Origin: an uncultured Eubacteriales bacterium
GTDB taxonomy: Bacteria > Bacillota > Clostridia > Oscillospirales > UBA644
Length of the DNA: 64,000 bases
Direction: 5' to 3'
Assembly (NCBI GenBank): GCA_934454405.1
Contig: CAKSFN010000005.1
Location: 1-64,000, forward strand
Shown here piece after piece: positions 43,086 through 51,740 of the stretch. Numbering within the stretch: position 1 is the first letter of the stretch; every line of letters begins with the position of its first letter. The position numbers and the translations under genes were made by a program. The notes beneath the pieces were generated by a model. That model was given only the letters and a program-made list of their open reading frames with translations, was not told the DNA's origin and did not search any database.

Positions 43086-43097
43086 TTTTCTCCTCCT

Positions 43098-44333
43098 CTA
43101 AATACGCTTGCGCCGCATAAAGCTCATGGACGGAACAGGTGTCGGATAAGGGATAAGAACCGTCATTTCGGGGTGCGGAGCGGCAAGGATAGGCTCCCCT
43201 TCGCCGTCAAACATTTTTTCCACAACGATTTTTTTCGACCCTTTTCCGGGAATTAAAAACTCACACTCGTCGCCGATGACGAACTTGTTGCGCTGGCTCA
43301 AAACCACGCAGCCGCGGGCGTAATCATAACCCGTCACAATGCCGGAAACCTCATAATCCCTTATGTAGCCCGACTCGTTGAAATTCATCGACTCTGCTTT
43401 TTGGTCTCCGTAATAAAAACCCGTAAAATACGGTCTGTGGCTGACCTTGCAAACCTCCTCGCGAAGCTCGGGGATTATGCGTTCATATTCGCCGAGATCC
43501 GAAAAACAGGCGTCTATCGCACGTCTGTAAGCCGCAACGACACAGGCGACATAGTATTCCGTTTTGACCCTGCCCTCTATCTTAAAACTTGTTATCCCTG
43601 CGGATATAAGGTCGGGAACGCGATCTATCATACAAAGATCCTTTGAGTTAAAGATGAACGTCCCCGTATCCGTTTCCTCGACGGGCATATACTGTCCGGG
43701 GCGTTTTTCTTCGACGATGCCGTACTTCCAGCGGCACGCCTGCGCGCAGTTTCCGCGATTAGCATCCCTGCCCGTCATAAAATTCGACAGCAGACATCTG
43801 CCGGAATGGGAAACGCACATCGCGCCGTGAACGAACGCTTCGATTTCAAGAGAATCGGGCGTCCGACGCCGGATTTGAGATATTTCGTCAAACGTCAGCT
43901 CGCGCGCAAGGACAACGCGCTTCGCTCCCAACCTGTGCCACGCAAGACAGTCGGCATAGTTGCTTACATTCGCCTGAGTTGAAACGTGAATCTCCATTTC
44001 GGGGCACTCGTCGCGGATCATCATAAAAAGTCCGATATCGGAAACTATCAGCGCGTCGATCTCGATTTTTTTAAGAAATTGAAGATAGTCCGAAAACCTT
44101 TCAAGCTCGTCGTTGCGCGGAACGGTGTTGCACGCCGCGTAAACGCGAACGTTGCGCCTGTGCGCGTAATCGACGGCGCGAGCAAGATCCGCGCGCGGAA
44201 AATTTGCGACGGCAGTGCGCAAAGAAAACTCTTCGCCTCCGACATAGACCGCGTCGGCGCCGTATTCGACGGCATATCTGAATCTCGTATAATCGCCTGC
44301 GGGCGCAAGCAATTCGGGCTTGGCAACGTCCAT
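43098..44333 (-). CDS. trhP: U32-family tRNA U34 hydroxylase TrhP
   Basis: With the ATG at 44333 (GAGG six bases upstream) the protein has 411 aa, close to the long Bacillus paralogue YrrO. The U32 signature GAMCVSHSGRCLLSNFMTGR and the following GNCAQACRWKYG place the conserved cysteines. U32 proteins of this branch use prephenate to hydroxylate uridine 34 to ho5U in tRNA. The TrmR homologue three genes upstream in the same operon would methylate the product. Only one trhP is seen here, whereas Bacillus has two in tandem. Confidence 0.9.
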   Translation of the reverse strand: MDVAKPELLAPAGDYTRFRYAVEYGADAVYVGGEEFSLRTAVANFPRADLARAVDYAHRRNVRVYAACNTVPRNDELERFSDYLQFLKKIEIDALIVSDIGLFMMIRDECPEMEIHVSTQANVSNYADCLAWHRLGAKRVVLARELTFDEISQIRRRTPDSLEIEAFVHGAMCVSHSGRCLLSNFMTGRDANRGNCAQACRWKYGIVEEKRPGQYMPVEETDTGTFIFNSKDLCMIDRVPDLISAGITSFKIEGRVKTEYYVACVVAAYRRAIDACFSDLGEYERIIPELREEVCKVSHRPYFTGFYYGDQKAESMNFNESGYIRDYEVSGIVTGYDYARGCVVLSQRNKFVIGDECEFLIPGKGSKKIVVEKMFDGEGEPILAAPHPEMTVLIPYPTPVPSMSFMRRKRI

Positions 44334-44353
44334 ATCGCACCTCAAAAAAACTG

Positions 44354-44812
44354 TTATTCACCGAAAATATTTTTCATCAAAGAAAAAGAAGAACCCGAAA
44401 GCAGCATAGCGATCAAAGCCGCCGCGCCTATCAGAACAAGCTGAACCGTGACGGTGGTCAGCAAAAACGTTTTTGCGGTTTCGGGCTGAAGCTCGCCGTT
44501 TTCGCGGCGGATTATCGCATACGCCGCGGCGATTATCAAGCCGACGACGGGAAGCAGAATGCACACAACGCGCAAAGCGGCGGGGATTTCGCTTTTCCGT
44601 CCCTCATCGAACACCTGTGCCGCAGGTCTGCCGCAGACGATAAGCTCAAAACCGCATTCATCGCATTTTTTGCGGTTCAGTCCGTCAAATTTTTTTCCGC
44701 AATTCGGGCATAATTTGTATTTGACCGCGACATCGAGCGCGCAGCCGCAGGAAGAACAGACTTCGGTGTTGTAATCATTGATTTTTCCGCATTCGGGGCA
44801 TATTTTTTTCAC
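44354..44812 (-). CDS. Double zinc-ribbon membrane protein between trmR and trhP
   Basis: The 152-aa protein starts at a GTG that overlaps the trmR stop (GTGA). Its first 60 residues contain two zinc ribbons (CPECG...CSSCG and CPNCG...CDECG), followed by a linker and two membrane helices (about 80-100 and 120-142). I cannot assign a function. Its placement inside the mo5U34 gene pair, with coupled translation, is unusual. Confidence 0.85.
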   Translation of the reverse strand: MKKICPECGKINDYNTEVCSSCGCALDVAVKYKLCPNCGKKFDGLNRKKCDECGFELIVCGRPAAQVFDEGRKSEIPAALRVVCILLPVVGLIIAAAYAIIRRENGELQPETAKTFLLTTVTVQLVLIGAAALIAMLLSGSSFSLMKNIFGE

Positions 44813-45471
44813 GGCGTTTTCGCCTCCGTTCTTACGCTGACCGTCACGCCGTCGCTTATCGGCAGAATAACGGTTTTCAAAGAAGCGTCGGCTTCCAATT
44901 CCCGAAGAAACTCGGCAAGCCTCTTCACTATCGTTTTATTGCGGCGAATATCGGGTACCCCCGTCGCGACCATTCCGTTAAAAAGCACATTGTCCGCAAC
45001 AATAACGCCACCGTCGGAAAGCAATCGCTCCGCCTGCCGAAGAAAAAAGGGGTACTGACCCTTTGCGGCGTCTATAAATATCAAGTCAAAAAATCCGTCG
45101 ATCGTCGGAAGCAGCTCAACGGCGTCGCCGACAAGCATTTTTATGCTGTCCTCCGCGCCGAATTCCCGAAAATTCTTCCTTGCAGGCTCTGTCATAACGG
45201 GATTTCTTTCGATAGTCACTATCTCCGCATCGGGGCAGGCGTCGTGCATAAGAAGCGCGGAAAAGCCTATGCAGGTTCCTATTTCGAGAATTTTCTTCGG
45301 CTTCCGCACGCGGCACATAATTTCAAGCACATCCGCCGTTTCAGGCTCCGAAATCGGGTAATTTTCTTCACGGGCGCGCCTTTCGAGAACGCCGAGAGCG
45401 TCCGTTCTTTCCCTGCGAAGAAGGCGCATATATTCGGTTATATGCGCAAAAACAAGTCCGTCTTTATCCAT
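44809..45471 (-). CDS. trmR: tRNA 5-hydroxyuridine methyltransferase TrmR
   Basis: The start at 45471 gives 220 aa, matching Bacillus YrrM/TrmR (about 217). The SAM-binding motif is ILEIGTCIGFSALLM, followed by LIFIDAAKGQYPFFL and IVADNVLFNG, which are O-methyltransferase family 3 signatures. The enzyme converts ho5U34 to mo5U34, widening wobble decoding. The ATG overlaps the mltG stop by 8 nt. The frame is open further upstream inside mltG, but without support. Confidence 0.9.
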   Translation of the reverse strand: MDKDGLVFAHITEYMRLLRRERTDALGVLERRAREENYPISEPETADVLEIMCRVRKPKKILEIGTCIGFSALLMHDACPDAEIVTIERNPVMTEPARKNFREFGAEDSIKMLVGDAVELLPTIDGFFDLIFIDAAKGQYPFFLRQAERLLSDGGVIVADNVLFNGMVATGVPDIRRNKTIVKRLAEFLRELEADASLKTVILPISDGVTVSVRTEAKTP

Positions 45472-46582
45472 TTGAATGATTCTTCCGCCATTCGTTAAAC
45501 TCCGCGGCGTTCCGCTCGTGCTCCGCAAGAGTTCTTGCAAATTTCGTCACGCCGTCCCCGACATAGCAAAAATAAAAGTAGTCCGTGTCCGCGGGCTTCA
45601 GCGCGGCAAGAACGCAGGAGGCTGTCGGGTTGCATATCGGCGTCGGGGTCAATCCCTTGTAAAAATAAGTGTTGTACGGGTCGTCCGTGTTAATCTGGGC
45701 GTAAGTCAGGGAATACGCACGCTCCGATTTCGGGAGCCTGTAGCTGTAACAGGCATCGCTTTGAAGCTTTATTCCCGCGTCAAGCCTGTTGTGAAAAACG
45801 GAAGAAATCTTATCTATATAATCGTATCCGCCGCCTTCCTTTTCGATGATCGAAGCAAGCGTGACGATCTCATATAACCCGTATTTACTGCTCTTCAAAA
45901 GCTCCCTGACTTCATCGGTCATAACCTTGCCGTTAAAATTGTCGATAAGCTTCTGAAGCGCTTCTTTTTCGGTCGCATCGGTATAAAATTCGTATGTGTC
46001 GGGGTAAAGGAAGCCTTCAAGGCGGTTTTCCTTATTCTTTTCGGGAATGTAATCGTATCCGAAATCCCCCTCCGCTATCACCTTTGCGAAGCCCTCCTTC
46101 GTTCCGATGCCGTTTTCCACAAACTTCGCAACGATATCGGCAACCTCGCTGCCCTCGGGAAATCTGACGGTCACGGTTTCGCGGGTTCTGACCTCGTGAT
46201 TTACGATAGCCTCATATATCTCGGCATAGCTCATAGAGGTCCGCAGCTCGATCTCGCCGCTGCGAAAGCCCTTGGAAAAATCGTATCGCATACAAACCCA
46301 GTCGTAAGCGATTTTATACCGCACGACACCGGCCTCGACAAGCTTGTCCGTTATGGTATCGAATGTCTCGGAGTCGGAAAGTGTGATTTTTACGGTTTTA
46401 TCCTCTTTTTCGTTGCCCGTTCTGTCCCTGTTGATATCAACGATAAAAACAATTCCGACGATAACAAGAGCCGCAGCAAGAAGAACCGCTGCCAGCGCTA
46501 TCTTCCCGCCCTTATTCTTTTTCTTTCTTTTTCTGCCGGAATATCTTCTTTCTTCCTCTCTTCTGTAATCGGCTCTTGCCAT
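45464..46582 (-). CDS. mltG: Endolytic peptidoglycan transglycosylase MltG
   Basis: The 372-aa protein has a short, very basic cytosolic head, one membrane helix (about 27-48), a LysM-like domain and the YceG fold. The catalytic region is TLASIIEKEGGG, with Glu247 as the likely acid, and the fold ends with TPTPICNPTASCVLAALKP. MltG cleaves nascent glycan strands at the membrane. GGAGG six bases before the ATG fixes the start, which lies 85 nt inside the upstream CPBP gene. Confidence 0.96.
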   Translation of the reverse strand: MARADYRREEERRYSGRKRKKKNKGGKIALAAVLLAAALVIVGIVFIVDINRDRTGNEKEDKTVKITLSDSETFDTITDKLVEAGVVRYKIAYDWVCMRYDFSKGFRSGEIELRTSMSYAEIYEAIVNHEVRTRETVTVRFPEGSEVADIVAKFVENGIGTKEGFAKVIAEGDFGYDYIPEKNKENRLEGFLYPDTYEFYTDATEKEALQKLIDNFNGKVMTDEVRELLKSSKYGLYEIVTLASIIEKEGGGYDYIDKISSVFHNRLDAGIKLQSDACYSYRLPKSERAYSLTYAQINTDDPYNTYFYKGLTPTPICNPTASCVLAALKPADTDYFYFCYVGDGVTKFARTLAEHERNAAEFNEWRKNHSNG

Positions 46583-47364
46583 AAAGTTCCTCCTTTATCG
46601 GGCTTTCTGCCCGAACGTTTAAGATTTTTGCGACTTTTTCCGATAGCGACGGTTAAAATGAAGTATACTCCGACAAGGAAAACAAGTCCCGCAAAATAAA
46701 TAGTCAGTCCCGTCAGTTCAACCTCCGAAAGAAGCTCGGAATAATAAGAAATCGCGTAACTCAGAATATTGTTTATGAAATGAAGCGTTATTGCGGCATA
46801 AACGCTGCCCGTCAGTTTAACGGCAAGTCCGAACACGATGCCGGCAAAAAAAGTCGTTAAAAAATACGGATCGAGACCATGCATAAAAGTGAAAAGGAAT
46901 GCGCCCCACACAATATGGAAAACATCGCCCTTTTCGGTCAGAAACGATTGCAGCGCGCCGCGGAAAAACATTTCCTCGTAAACAGCAGGCAGCAGCACCG
47001 CCGTTACCATAAGAACGGCATAATTCCCGTTTGTAAGAGAAGGAGTGTTCCGAGAAATATCCACGCCGATAACGCCGTAAAACCCGTCGGCAAGAGCGTT
47101 CAGCATAAAGCCGCCGAATGCGAGCACGAAAAGACAGCCGAGAACGGCGCCCGCATCGCGGAAGCGAAGAAGCTTCATCCCGAAAAACTTTTTGCAGGAG
47201 GCGGCGGGCGAAAGCTTTTTCAGCAGAAACGAGGCGCCTGCAAACAAAAGAATTCCGACAACGCTTATAACGATTTCCCTGTACGGAAAGTCAAAAAGAC
47301 CGAGAACCGTCAGAACGGCGCACATTATCAGGGAAAGAACGCCGGTAAATACAGTTTGTTTCAT
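46498..47364 (-). CDS. CPBP-family intramembrane metalloprotease
   Basis: The 288-aa protein has about seven to eight membrane helices and the three CPBP/Abi motifs: YEEMFFRGAL (EE-x3-R), FLFTFMHG and LHFINN. It belongs to the Rce1-like proteases, which in bacteria have roles in bacteriocin immunity or peptide processing. The C-terminal 40 residues are hydrophilic and strongly charged; the last 28 codons are shared, in another frame, with the start of mltG. Confidence 0.92.
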   Translation of the reverse strand: MKQTVFTGVLSLIMCAVLTVLGLFDFPYREIVISVVGILLFAGASFLLKKLSPAASCKKFFGMKLLRFRDAGAVLGCLFVLAFGGFMLNALADGFYGVIGVDISRNTPSLTNGNYAVLMVTAVLLPAVYEEMFFRGALQSFLTEKGDVFHIVWGAFLFTFMHGLDPYFLTTFFAGIVFGLAVKLTGSVYAAITLHFINNILSYAISYYSELLSEVELTGLTIYFAGLVFLVGVYFILTVAIGKSRKNLKRSGRKPDKGGTLWQEPITEERKKEDIPAEKERKRIRAGR

Positions 47365-47372
47365 TTTGCACC

Positions 47373-47945
47373 CTACCTGAGCCTGAACAGCCCGTCGTCG
47401 GTTATGAGAATATCGACGCGAACGTCAAATCTGCCGCGCGGAAGTTTCTTTTCTATATTATCGGCATAGCAGATACCGATGCGGATCCCGCGGAAAGAGG
47501 TCAAAAACCTGTCGTAGAAGCCGCCGCCGTAACCCATCCGATACCCCTCGACGTCATACGCGAGCGCAGGCACTATACAAATATCGGAGTTGCTCGATTT
47601 ATACTCGGGCGCGGACGATATCGGTTCGAGGATATTAAAGGCGGACGGTCGGAGCTGAGAAAGGTCGTCGATATAATGATATGTCATACGCCCCTTTTCC
47701 TGACATCTCGGATACAGCGTTTTCTTTCCGTCGCGCAGCGCCTGCTCAAAGATCCCGACGGTTTCTATCTCTATCGGAGTTGCGGAATAAAGAAGCACCT
47801 GCTCGGCACGCTCGAACGCATTGGTCGAGAGGAGGTTGCGGCAGACACTTGCGTCCTTGACGGCTTTTTCTTCCGCAGACATCTCAAACCGAGCCGCCTT
47901 GTACTTTTTTCTGAAAAAGTCTTTCAGATCCCGTATGTTTGACAT
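47373..47945 (-). CDS. 5-formyltetrahydrofolate cyclo-ligase
   Basis: The ATG at 47945 (GAGG five bases upstream) gives 190 aa. The ATP-binding C-terminal motif RMGYGGGFYDRFL and the RKKYKAARFEMS start are typical. The enzyme converts 5-formyl-THF into methenyl-THF with ATP, recycling folate. Sharing an operon with thyX fits, since ThyX consumes methylene-THF. Confidence 0.94.
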   Translation of the reverse strand: MSNIRDLKDFFRKKYKAARFEMSAEEKAVKDASVCRNLLSTNAFERAEQVLLYSATPIEIETVGIFEQALRDGKKTLYPRCQEKGRMTYHYIDDLSQLRPSAFNILEPISSAPEYKSSNSDICIVPALAYDVEGYRMGYGGGFYDRFLTSFRGIRIGICYADNIEKKLPRGRFDVRVDILITDDGLFRLR

Positions 47946-47952
47946 AGACACC

Positions 47953-48492
47953 TCATTTTATCGAATCACGGAGAGCGTCCGCGGTTTCTTTATCTTTGAT
48001 GGTTTCCACAAGTTTCAAGCCGAACTCGACGGCGGCGCCCGCGCCTATCGCGGTAACAATGTTTCCGTCGCGGACAACTCTTTCTCCTTCCGGGATCTCG
48101 GCGCCGGCAAGATATTTTTCAAAGCCGGGGAAGCATACGGCCTTTTTGCCGGCAAGCACGCCCCTCTTGCCGAGGATCATCGGCGCGGCGCAAATCGCGG
48201 CAAGATATATATTCTTTTCCGCGCAGCGGCGAACGAGCATATCGGTTCTCGGATGCTCGTCCAGATTCTTCGCGCCGGGCATACCTCCGGGAAAGACGAG
48301 CATTTCAATATCTCTGACATTCATTTCGGAAATCGTCAAATCCGCCATAACGCCTATCGAATGAGCGCTTTTGACGTGCAGTTTTTCGGTGACGGACACG
48401 AGCCGCGTTTCAATGCCGGCTCTTCGGAGCATATCGCAGGGCGCGAGGGCTTCAATTTCCTCAAAACCGTCCGCAAGCAAAATATAAACCAT
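47953..48492 (-). CDS. DJ-1/PfpI family protein
   Basis: The 179-aa protein starts VYILLADGFEEIEAL with the conserved Glu, and has the nucleophile elbow AAICAAPMIL and the GIETRLVSV strand. Members act as deglycases, glyoxalases or chaperones; the exact activity cannot be read from sequence. GGAG precedes the ATG, and the stop lies 7 nt before the next gene. Confidence 0.93.
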   Translation of the reverse strand: MVYILLADGFEEIEALAPCDMLRRAGIETRLVSVTEKLHVKSAHSIGVMADLTISEMNVRDIEMLVFPGGMPGAKNLDEHPRTDMLVRRCAEKNIYLAAICAAPMILGKRGVLAGKKAVCFPGFEKYLAGAEIPEGERVVRDGNIVTAIGAGAAVEFGLKLVETIKDKETADALRDSIK

Positions 48493-48510
48493 ATCTTTTT
48501 TCTCCGTATA

Positions 48511-49176
48511 TCAGAATTCTTTTTTTACTATCTCGTATATCGTGTCTGCTATTTCGTCAATGCTTTTGACCTTTCCGTCCGAGCCGAGACACTCTATGCG
48601 GCGCATATAGCCGTGTTCACAAGCAAAGACGGCGGTCTCATAGCATTTTTCGAGATACGACAAATCTTTTTCGTGAATGTCTTTTTTCGTCTCGTCTCCG
48701 CCGTAACGCTTTTCGACCTGTCTTACTGCGGCGGAGGGCGGAACGTCAAGGAACAGAACCGCGTCGGGTCTCGGAAGACCGAGCTTGTCAAATTCAAAAT
48801 CGTAAAGCCAATCGAAAAATTCGAGAGCTTCTTTTCCTTTCAGCTTCGAGCCCTGATGAATCAGATTGGACGACACGTAGCGATCGCTTAAAATCGTCGC
48901 GCCGTTTTCGTAATCCGCGCCCCACACTTTTTTATATGAGGCATATCTGTCAACGGCAAAAAACGTCGAAGCGGCGAACGCGTTCACGTCGGTCGGGCGC
49001 GAGCCGAACTCTCCGTCAAGATACATTCGGAGCAGCGCGGAGGACGGGCGGTCGTATTGCGGAAAACGAATATGCATTGATGTTCTGCCGTCGCGCTTCA
49101 GTCTTTCGACAAGCGCGTTGACCTGCGTTGACTTTCCGCTCCCGTCAATCCCTTCTATAACAAAAAGCTTTCCCAT
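48511..49176 (-). CDS. tmk: Thymidylate kinase
   Basis: The 221-aa kinase has the P-loop IEGIDGSGKSTQ (residues 7-18), the DRYVSSNLIHQGSK motif and FLDVPPSAAVRQVEKR. It phosphorylates dTMP to dTDP. It lies 2 nt after thyX, so synthesis of dTMP and its phosphorylation are co-expressed. The sequence is closer to the short thymidylate-kinase-like variants of Clostridia than to E. coli Tmk. Confidence 0.92.
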   Translation of the reverse strand: MGKLFVIEGIDGSGKSTQVNALVERLKRDGRTSMHIRFPQYDRPSSALLRMYLDGEFGSRPTDVNAFAASTFFAVDRYASYKKVWGADYENGATILSDRYVSSNLIHQGSKLKGKEALEFFDWLYDFEFDKLGLPRPDAVLFLDVPPSAAVRQVEKRYGGDETKKDIHEKDLSYLEKCYETAVFACEHGYMRRIECLGSDGKVKSIDEIADTIYEIVKKEF

Positions 49177-49178
49177 TC

Positions 49179-49943
49179 TTATTCTCCGAGCCTGTCAAAT
49201 TTTTCTCTTACCTGAGCCGTTTTTCCGCAGCACATTTTCTTTTCGGGGCAGGGTCCTTTCAGACAGCGCGGTCCCGCGTTTTTGAAAAGAGTGGGACAGG
49301 CTTTACGAACAAGCGCGAGCATCTGCGTTGCAACATCACGGATCTCCCACTGAGCGCGTTCGCAGCAGCGAAGCTCGAAAAAATTCATCAGGCTGCGCGC
49401 GTTCATCGTCATTATCATTTTTGTGTCGCAGGCGTTGGGAAGAACGAATCTGGCATCCTCAAGAACGGCGCGTCCCGCAGTCTTTTCCGCCGACGCGGCA
49501 TCGACGCCCGCAGAAATCAGTTCTTCCGTTTCGGCTCTCGCAAGCAGCTGCGCGATCCTGTCATAGGACTGCTGCGCATCTCTCATCGCCTTTTCAAATT
49601 CGGCTTTCGCCTCGGGACATTTCTCAACGCGCGGAGGAATGACGTAATCGAAAGAATTTTCGCGGACATAGCGCTGGCTCTGAACGCTGAACGACGCTAT
49701 TCTGTGACGGGTTATCTGCGCAAGCAGCGCGCGGCTTACCCCCTCAATCGCAAACGTGAAATACGCGTGCTCTATCGGGCTTTCATGCCCCATATCAACA
49801 AGTTTTGCAAGGAATTTTTCCGTTTCCTCAGGGGTCTGCCTTTCCATAATGGCGTCTATATCCGCCGCCGAATAGCAAAGCTTTGCCGCACTGGCGATAA
49901 TGACCTGCGCTTCGGGCGTGTAAGCAAGAAGTTCGACTCTCAT
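49179..49943 (-). CDS. thyX: Flavin-dependent thymidylate synthase ThyX
   Basis: The 254-aa FAD enzyme carries the ThyX motif RHRIASFSVQSQR and the ESPIEHAYFTFAIEGVSR segment. It makes dTMP from dUMP with methylene-THF and NADPH. The C-terminus ends in a cysteine-rich CLKGPCPEKKMCCGK, which may hold metal; this tail occurs in some clostridial ThyX. It is the first gene of a long operon. AGGAGG precedes the ATG. Confidence 0.97.
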   Translation of the reverse strand: MRVELLAYTPEAQVIIASAAKLCYSAADIDAIMERQTPEETEKFLAKLVDMGHESPIEHAYFTFAIEGVSRALLAQITRHRIASFSVQSQRYVRENSFDYVIPPRVEKCPEAKAEFEKAMRDAQQSYDRIAQLLARAETEELISAGVDAASAEKTAGRAVLEDARFVLPNACDTKMIMTMNARSLMNFFELRCCERAQWEIRDVATQMLALVRKACPTLFKNAGPRCLKGPCPEKKMCCGKTAQVREKFDRLGE

Positions 49944-49994
49944 TTTCTTTCCTCCTCTGCCGACGGTAAAATCGGCAAATATATATTATAATAC

Positions 49995-50022
49995 AGTATA
50001 TATTATAACATATAACTGTCAA
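49995..50022 (-). promoter_or_regulatory. Promoter of the thyX operon
   Basis: TTGACA and TATACT with 16-nt spacing on the minus strand. Additional TATAAT hexamers lie at 49985-49990 and 50003-50008 within an A+T-rich stretch, so the exact -10 is uncertain. Confidence 0.7.
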
Positions 50023-50062
50023 TATGGCAAGAGCAGAGCGAAAATTTCCGCAAAAAAACTTT

Positions 50063-50094
50063 GCCCGAACAGAGAAAACATCCTTTGTTCGGGC
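50063..50094 (-). terminator. Terminator of pepD
   Basis: GCCCGAACA pairs with TGTTCGGGC across a 14-nt loop, and the minus strand continues AAAGTTTTTTTG, 34 bp after the pepD stop. Confidence 0.88.
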
Positions 50095-50127
50095 GAAAAG
50101 TTAAAAAAAGTTCGGAATTTCCGTTTA

Positions 50128-51570
50128 TTATTTCATCTCTCTCAAAACTTCGAGCAGAAATTCCCACGCTCGGTTAAGAGATGAAACACTCAGTCTCTCT
50201 CTCGGCGTATGTATATCAAAAATGTCGGGGCCGAACGAAACGCAGTCGAGACCGGGCATTTTTTCGGAGAAAAGTCCGCATTCAAGTCCGCCGTGAATAG
50301 CGGTTATAACGGGTTTTTTGCCGAATTTCTTTTCATATACATCGGCACAGAGTTTCAATACCGGAGAATCCGAGTTAAACTCCCACGCGGGATATTCGCC
50401 GAAGAAGCTCGTTGTTCCGCCGAGAAGCTCCGTCAAACGCGCCAGCCTGTTTTTCAGCATTTCCTTTTGAGACGCAACGCTGCTGCGAACGCAGAAGGAA
50501 GCCGTGATATCGGTTTCGGAGGTGGTCAATATTCCGAGGTTCAGAGAAGTTTGCGGCAGACCGGAGATATCCATACTGAGCTCGATGAGTCCGTTCGGCA
50601 TACAGGTTAAAAAAGAGATGGCCTTTTCACCGTCGGCTTTCGTCATCGCGGAAAGGGAAGGCTCTGCGGACTCAACCGTCAAAGCAACGTCGGGGTCGGC
50701 GGTTCTGTATTCGTTTTTCAGGTCTTTGCCGTATTTTTCAAGCATCGCGCACGCTTTTTCTTCATCGGAAACAACAACGACCGCAACGCTTTCGACGGGA
50801 ATGGCGTTGTCCTTCTGTCCGCCGTCGACGGAAACGATGCGCATATCGCAGCTTTTGTCGAGAATATCAAGCGCTCTGCCTATCAGAGCGGAGGAATTTG
50901 CCCTGCCGCGGTTTATCATCTCGCCCGAATGACCTCCGCGAAGCCCTTTCACGGTGATCTTCAACGCAGTTCCTTCAAAGATTTCTCTTGAAACGGGAAT
51001 TTTACATTCGGTTCTGTTTCCGCCTGCGCATCCTGCCGTAAAAACGCCCTCGGCCTCGGAATCGAGATTAAGCATACGCCGCCCTTTTATCGGAGAGCAG
51101 TCCAGTTTTTCCGCGCCGAGCATACCTATCTCTTCATCGGAAGTGAGAAGCACTTCAAGAGCAGGATGCGCAATGTCGGAGCAATCGAGCAGAGCAAGCG
51201 CAAAAGCGACTGCAACGCCGTCGTCGCCGCCGAGCGTTGTGCCCTTCGCATAAAGCATATCGCCGTCAAGGCAAATGTCAAGTCCCTCTGTCCGCATATT
51301 TTTTCCGCAATCCGAGGATTGTTCGCACACCATATCCGTATGTCCCTGAATTATAACGGGCGCCGCCTTTTCATAGCCTGCCGTCGCGGGCTTTTTGATT
51401 ATGAGGTTGCAGGCGTCGTCCCGGATAACTTCAAGATTTCTGTCTCGCGCAAATTTTTCGCAGAAATCGGTTATTCCGTCAAGGTTGCCGGAGCCGTGAG
51501 GGATTCGGCATATCTGCTCGAAAATTTCAAGAACGCGCGCGGGCGCAAGTCCCTTTGTCAAATATTCCAT
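50128..51570 (-). CDS. pepD: Aminoacyl-histidine dipeptidase / beta-Ala-His dipeptidase PepD
   Basis: The ATG at 51570 gives 480 aa; an in-frame start 42 nt upstream would lie on the -10 element and so cannot be used. Metal ligands of the M20 family can be placed in QGHTDMV, GGDDGVAVA, TSDEEIGM and IHGGLECG. It is a cytosolic metallopeptidase that cleaves dipeptides, including those with histidine. It is monocistronic with a consensus promoter and a terminator. Confidence 0.95.
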   Translation of the reverse strand: MEYLTKGLAPARVLEIFEQICRIPHGSGNLDGITDFCEKFARDRNLEVIRDDACNLIIKKPATAGYEKAAPVIIQGHTDMVCEQSSDCGKNMRTEGLDICLDGDMLYAKGTTLGGDDGVAVAFALALLDCSDIAHPALEVLLTSDEEIGMLGAEKLDCSPIKGRRMLNLDSEAEGVFTAGCAGGNRTECKIPVSREIFEGTALKITVKGLRGGHSGEMINRGRANSSALIGRALDILDKSCDMRIVSVDGGQKDNAIPVESVAVVVVSDEEKACAMLEKYGKDLKNEYRTADPDVALTVESAEPSLSAMTKADGEKAISFLTCMPNGLIELSMDISGLPQTSLNLGILTTSETDITASFCVRSSVASQKEMLKNRLARLTELLGGTTSFFGEYPAWEFNSDSPVLKLCADVYEKKFGKKPVITAIHGGLECGLFSEKMPGLDCVSFGPDIFDIHTPRERLSVSSLNRAWEFLLEVLREMK

Positions 51571-51602
51571 ATTATCACAACTTTCAATTTTATATTTTTT
51601 AC

Positions 51603-51631
51603 AGTATAGCACGAAATCAACATTCAGTCAA
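51603..51631 (-). promoter_or_regulatory. Sigma-A promoter of pepD
   Basis: TTGACT and TATACT separated by 17 nt on the minus strand, about 33 nt before the ATG at 51570. Confidence 0.85.
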
Positions 51632-51690
51632 GACACGAAGACCCTTTCTTCACGACAAAATACGCCCGACAGGCGCGTGATGCAAAGAGA

Positions 51691-51719
51691 GGGAGACCTT
51701 CCCTGCGGAAAAGTCTCCC
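51691..51719 (-). terminator. Hairpin after the transglutaminase gene
   Basis: GGGAGAC/GTCTCCC with a 15-nt loop, 22 bp after the stop. The T-run after it is weak (TCTCTTTG), so efficiency is uncertain. Confidence 0.6.
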
Positions 51720-51740
51720 CTTTCGTATAAATCATTTTGT

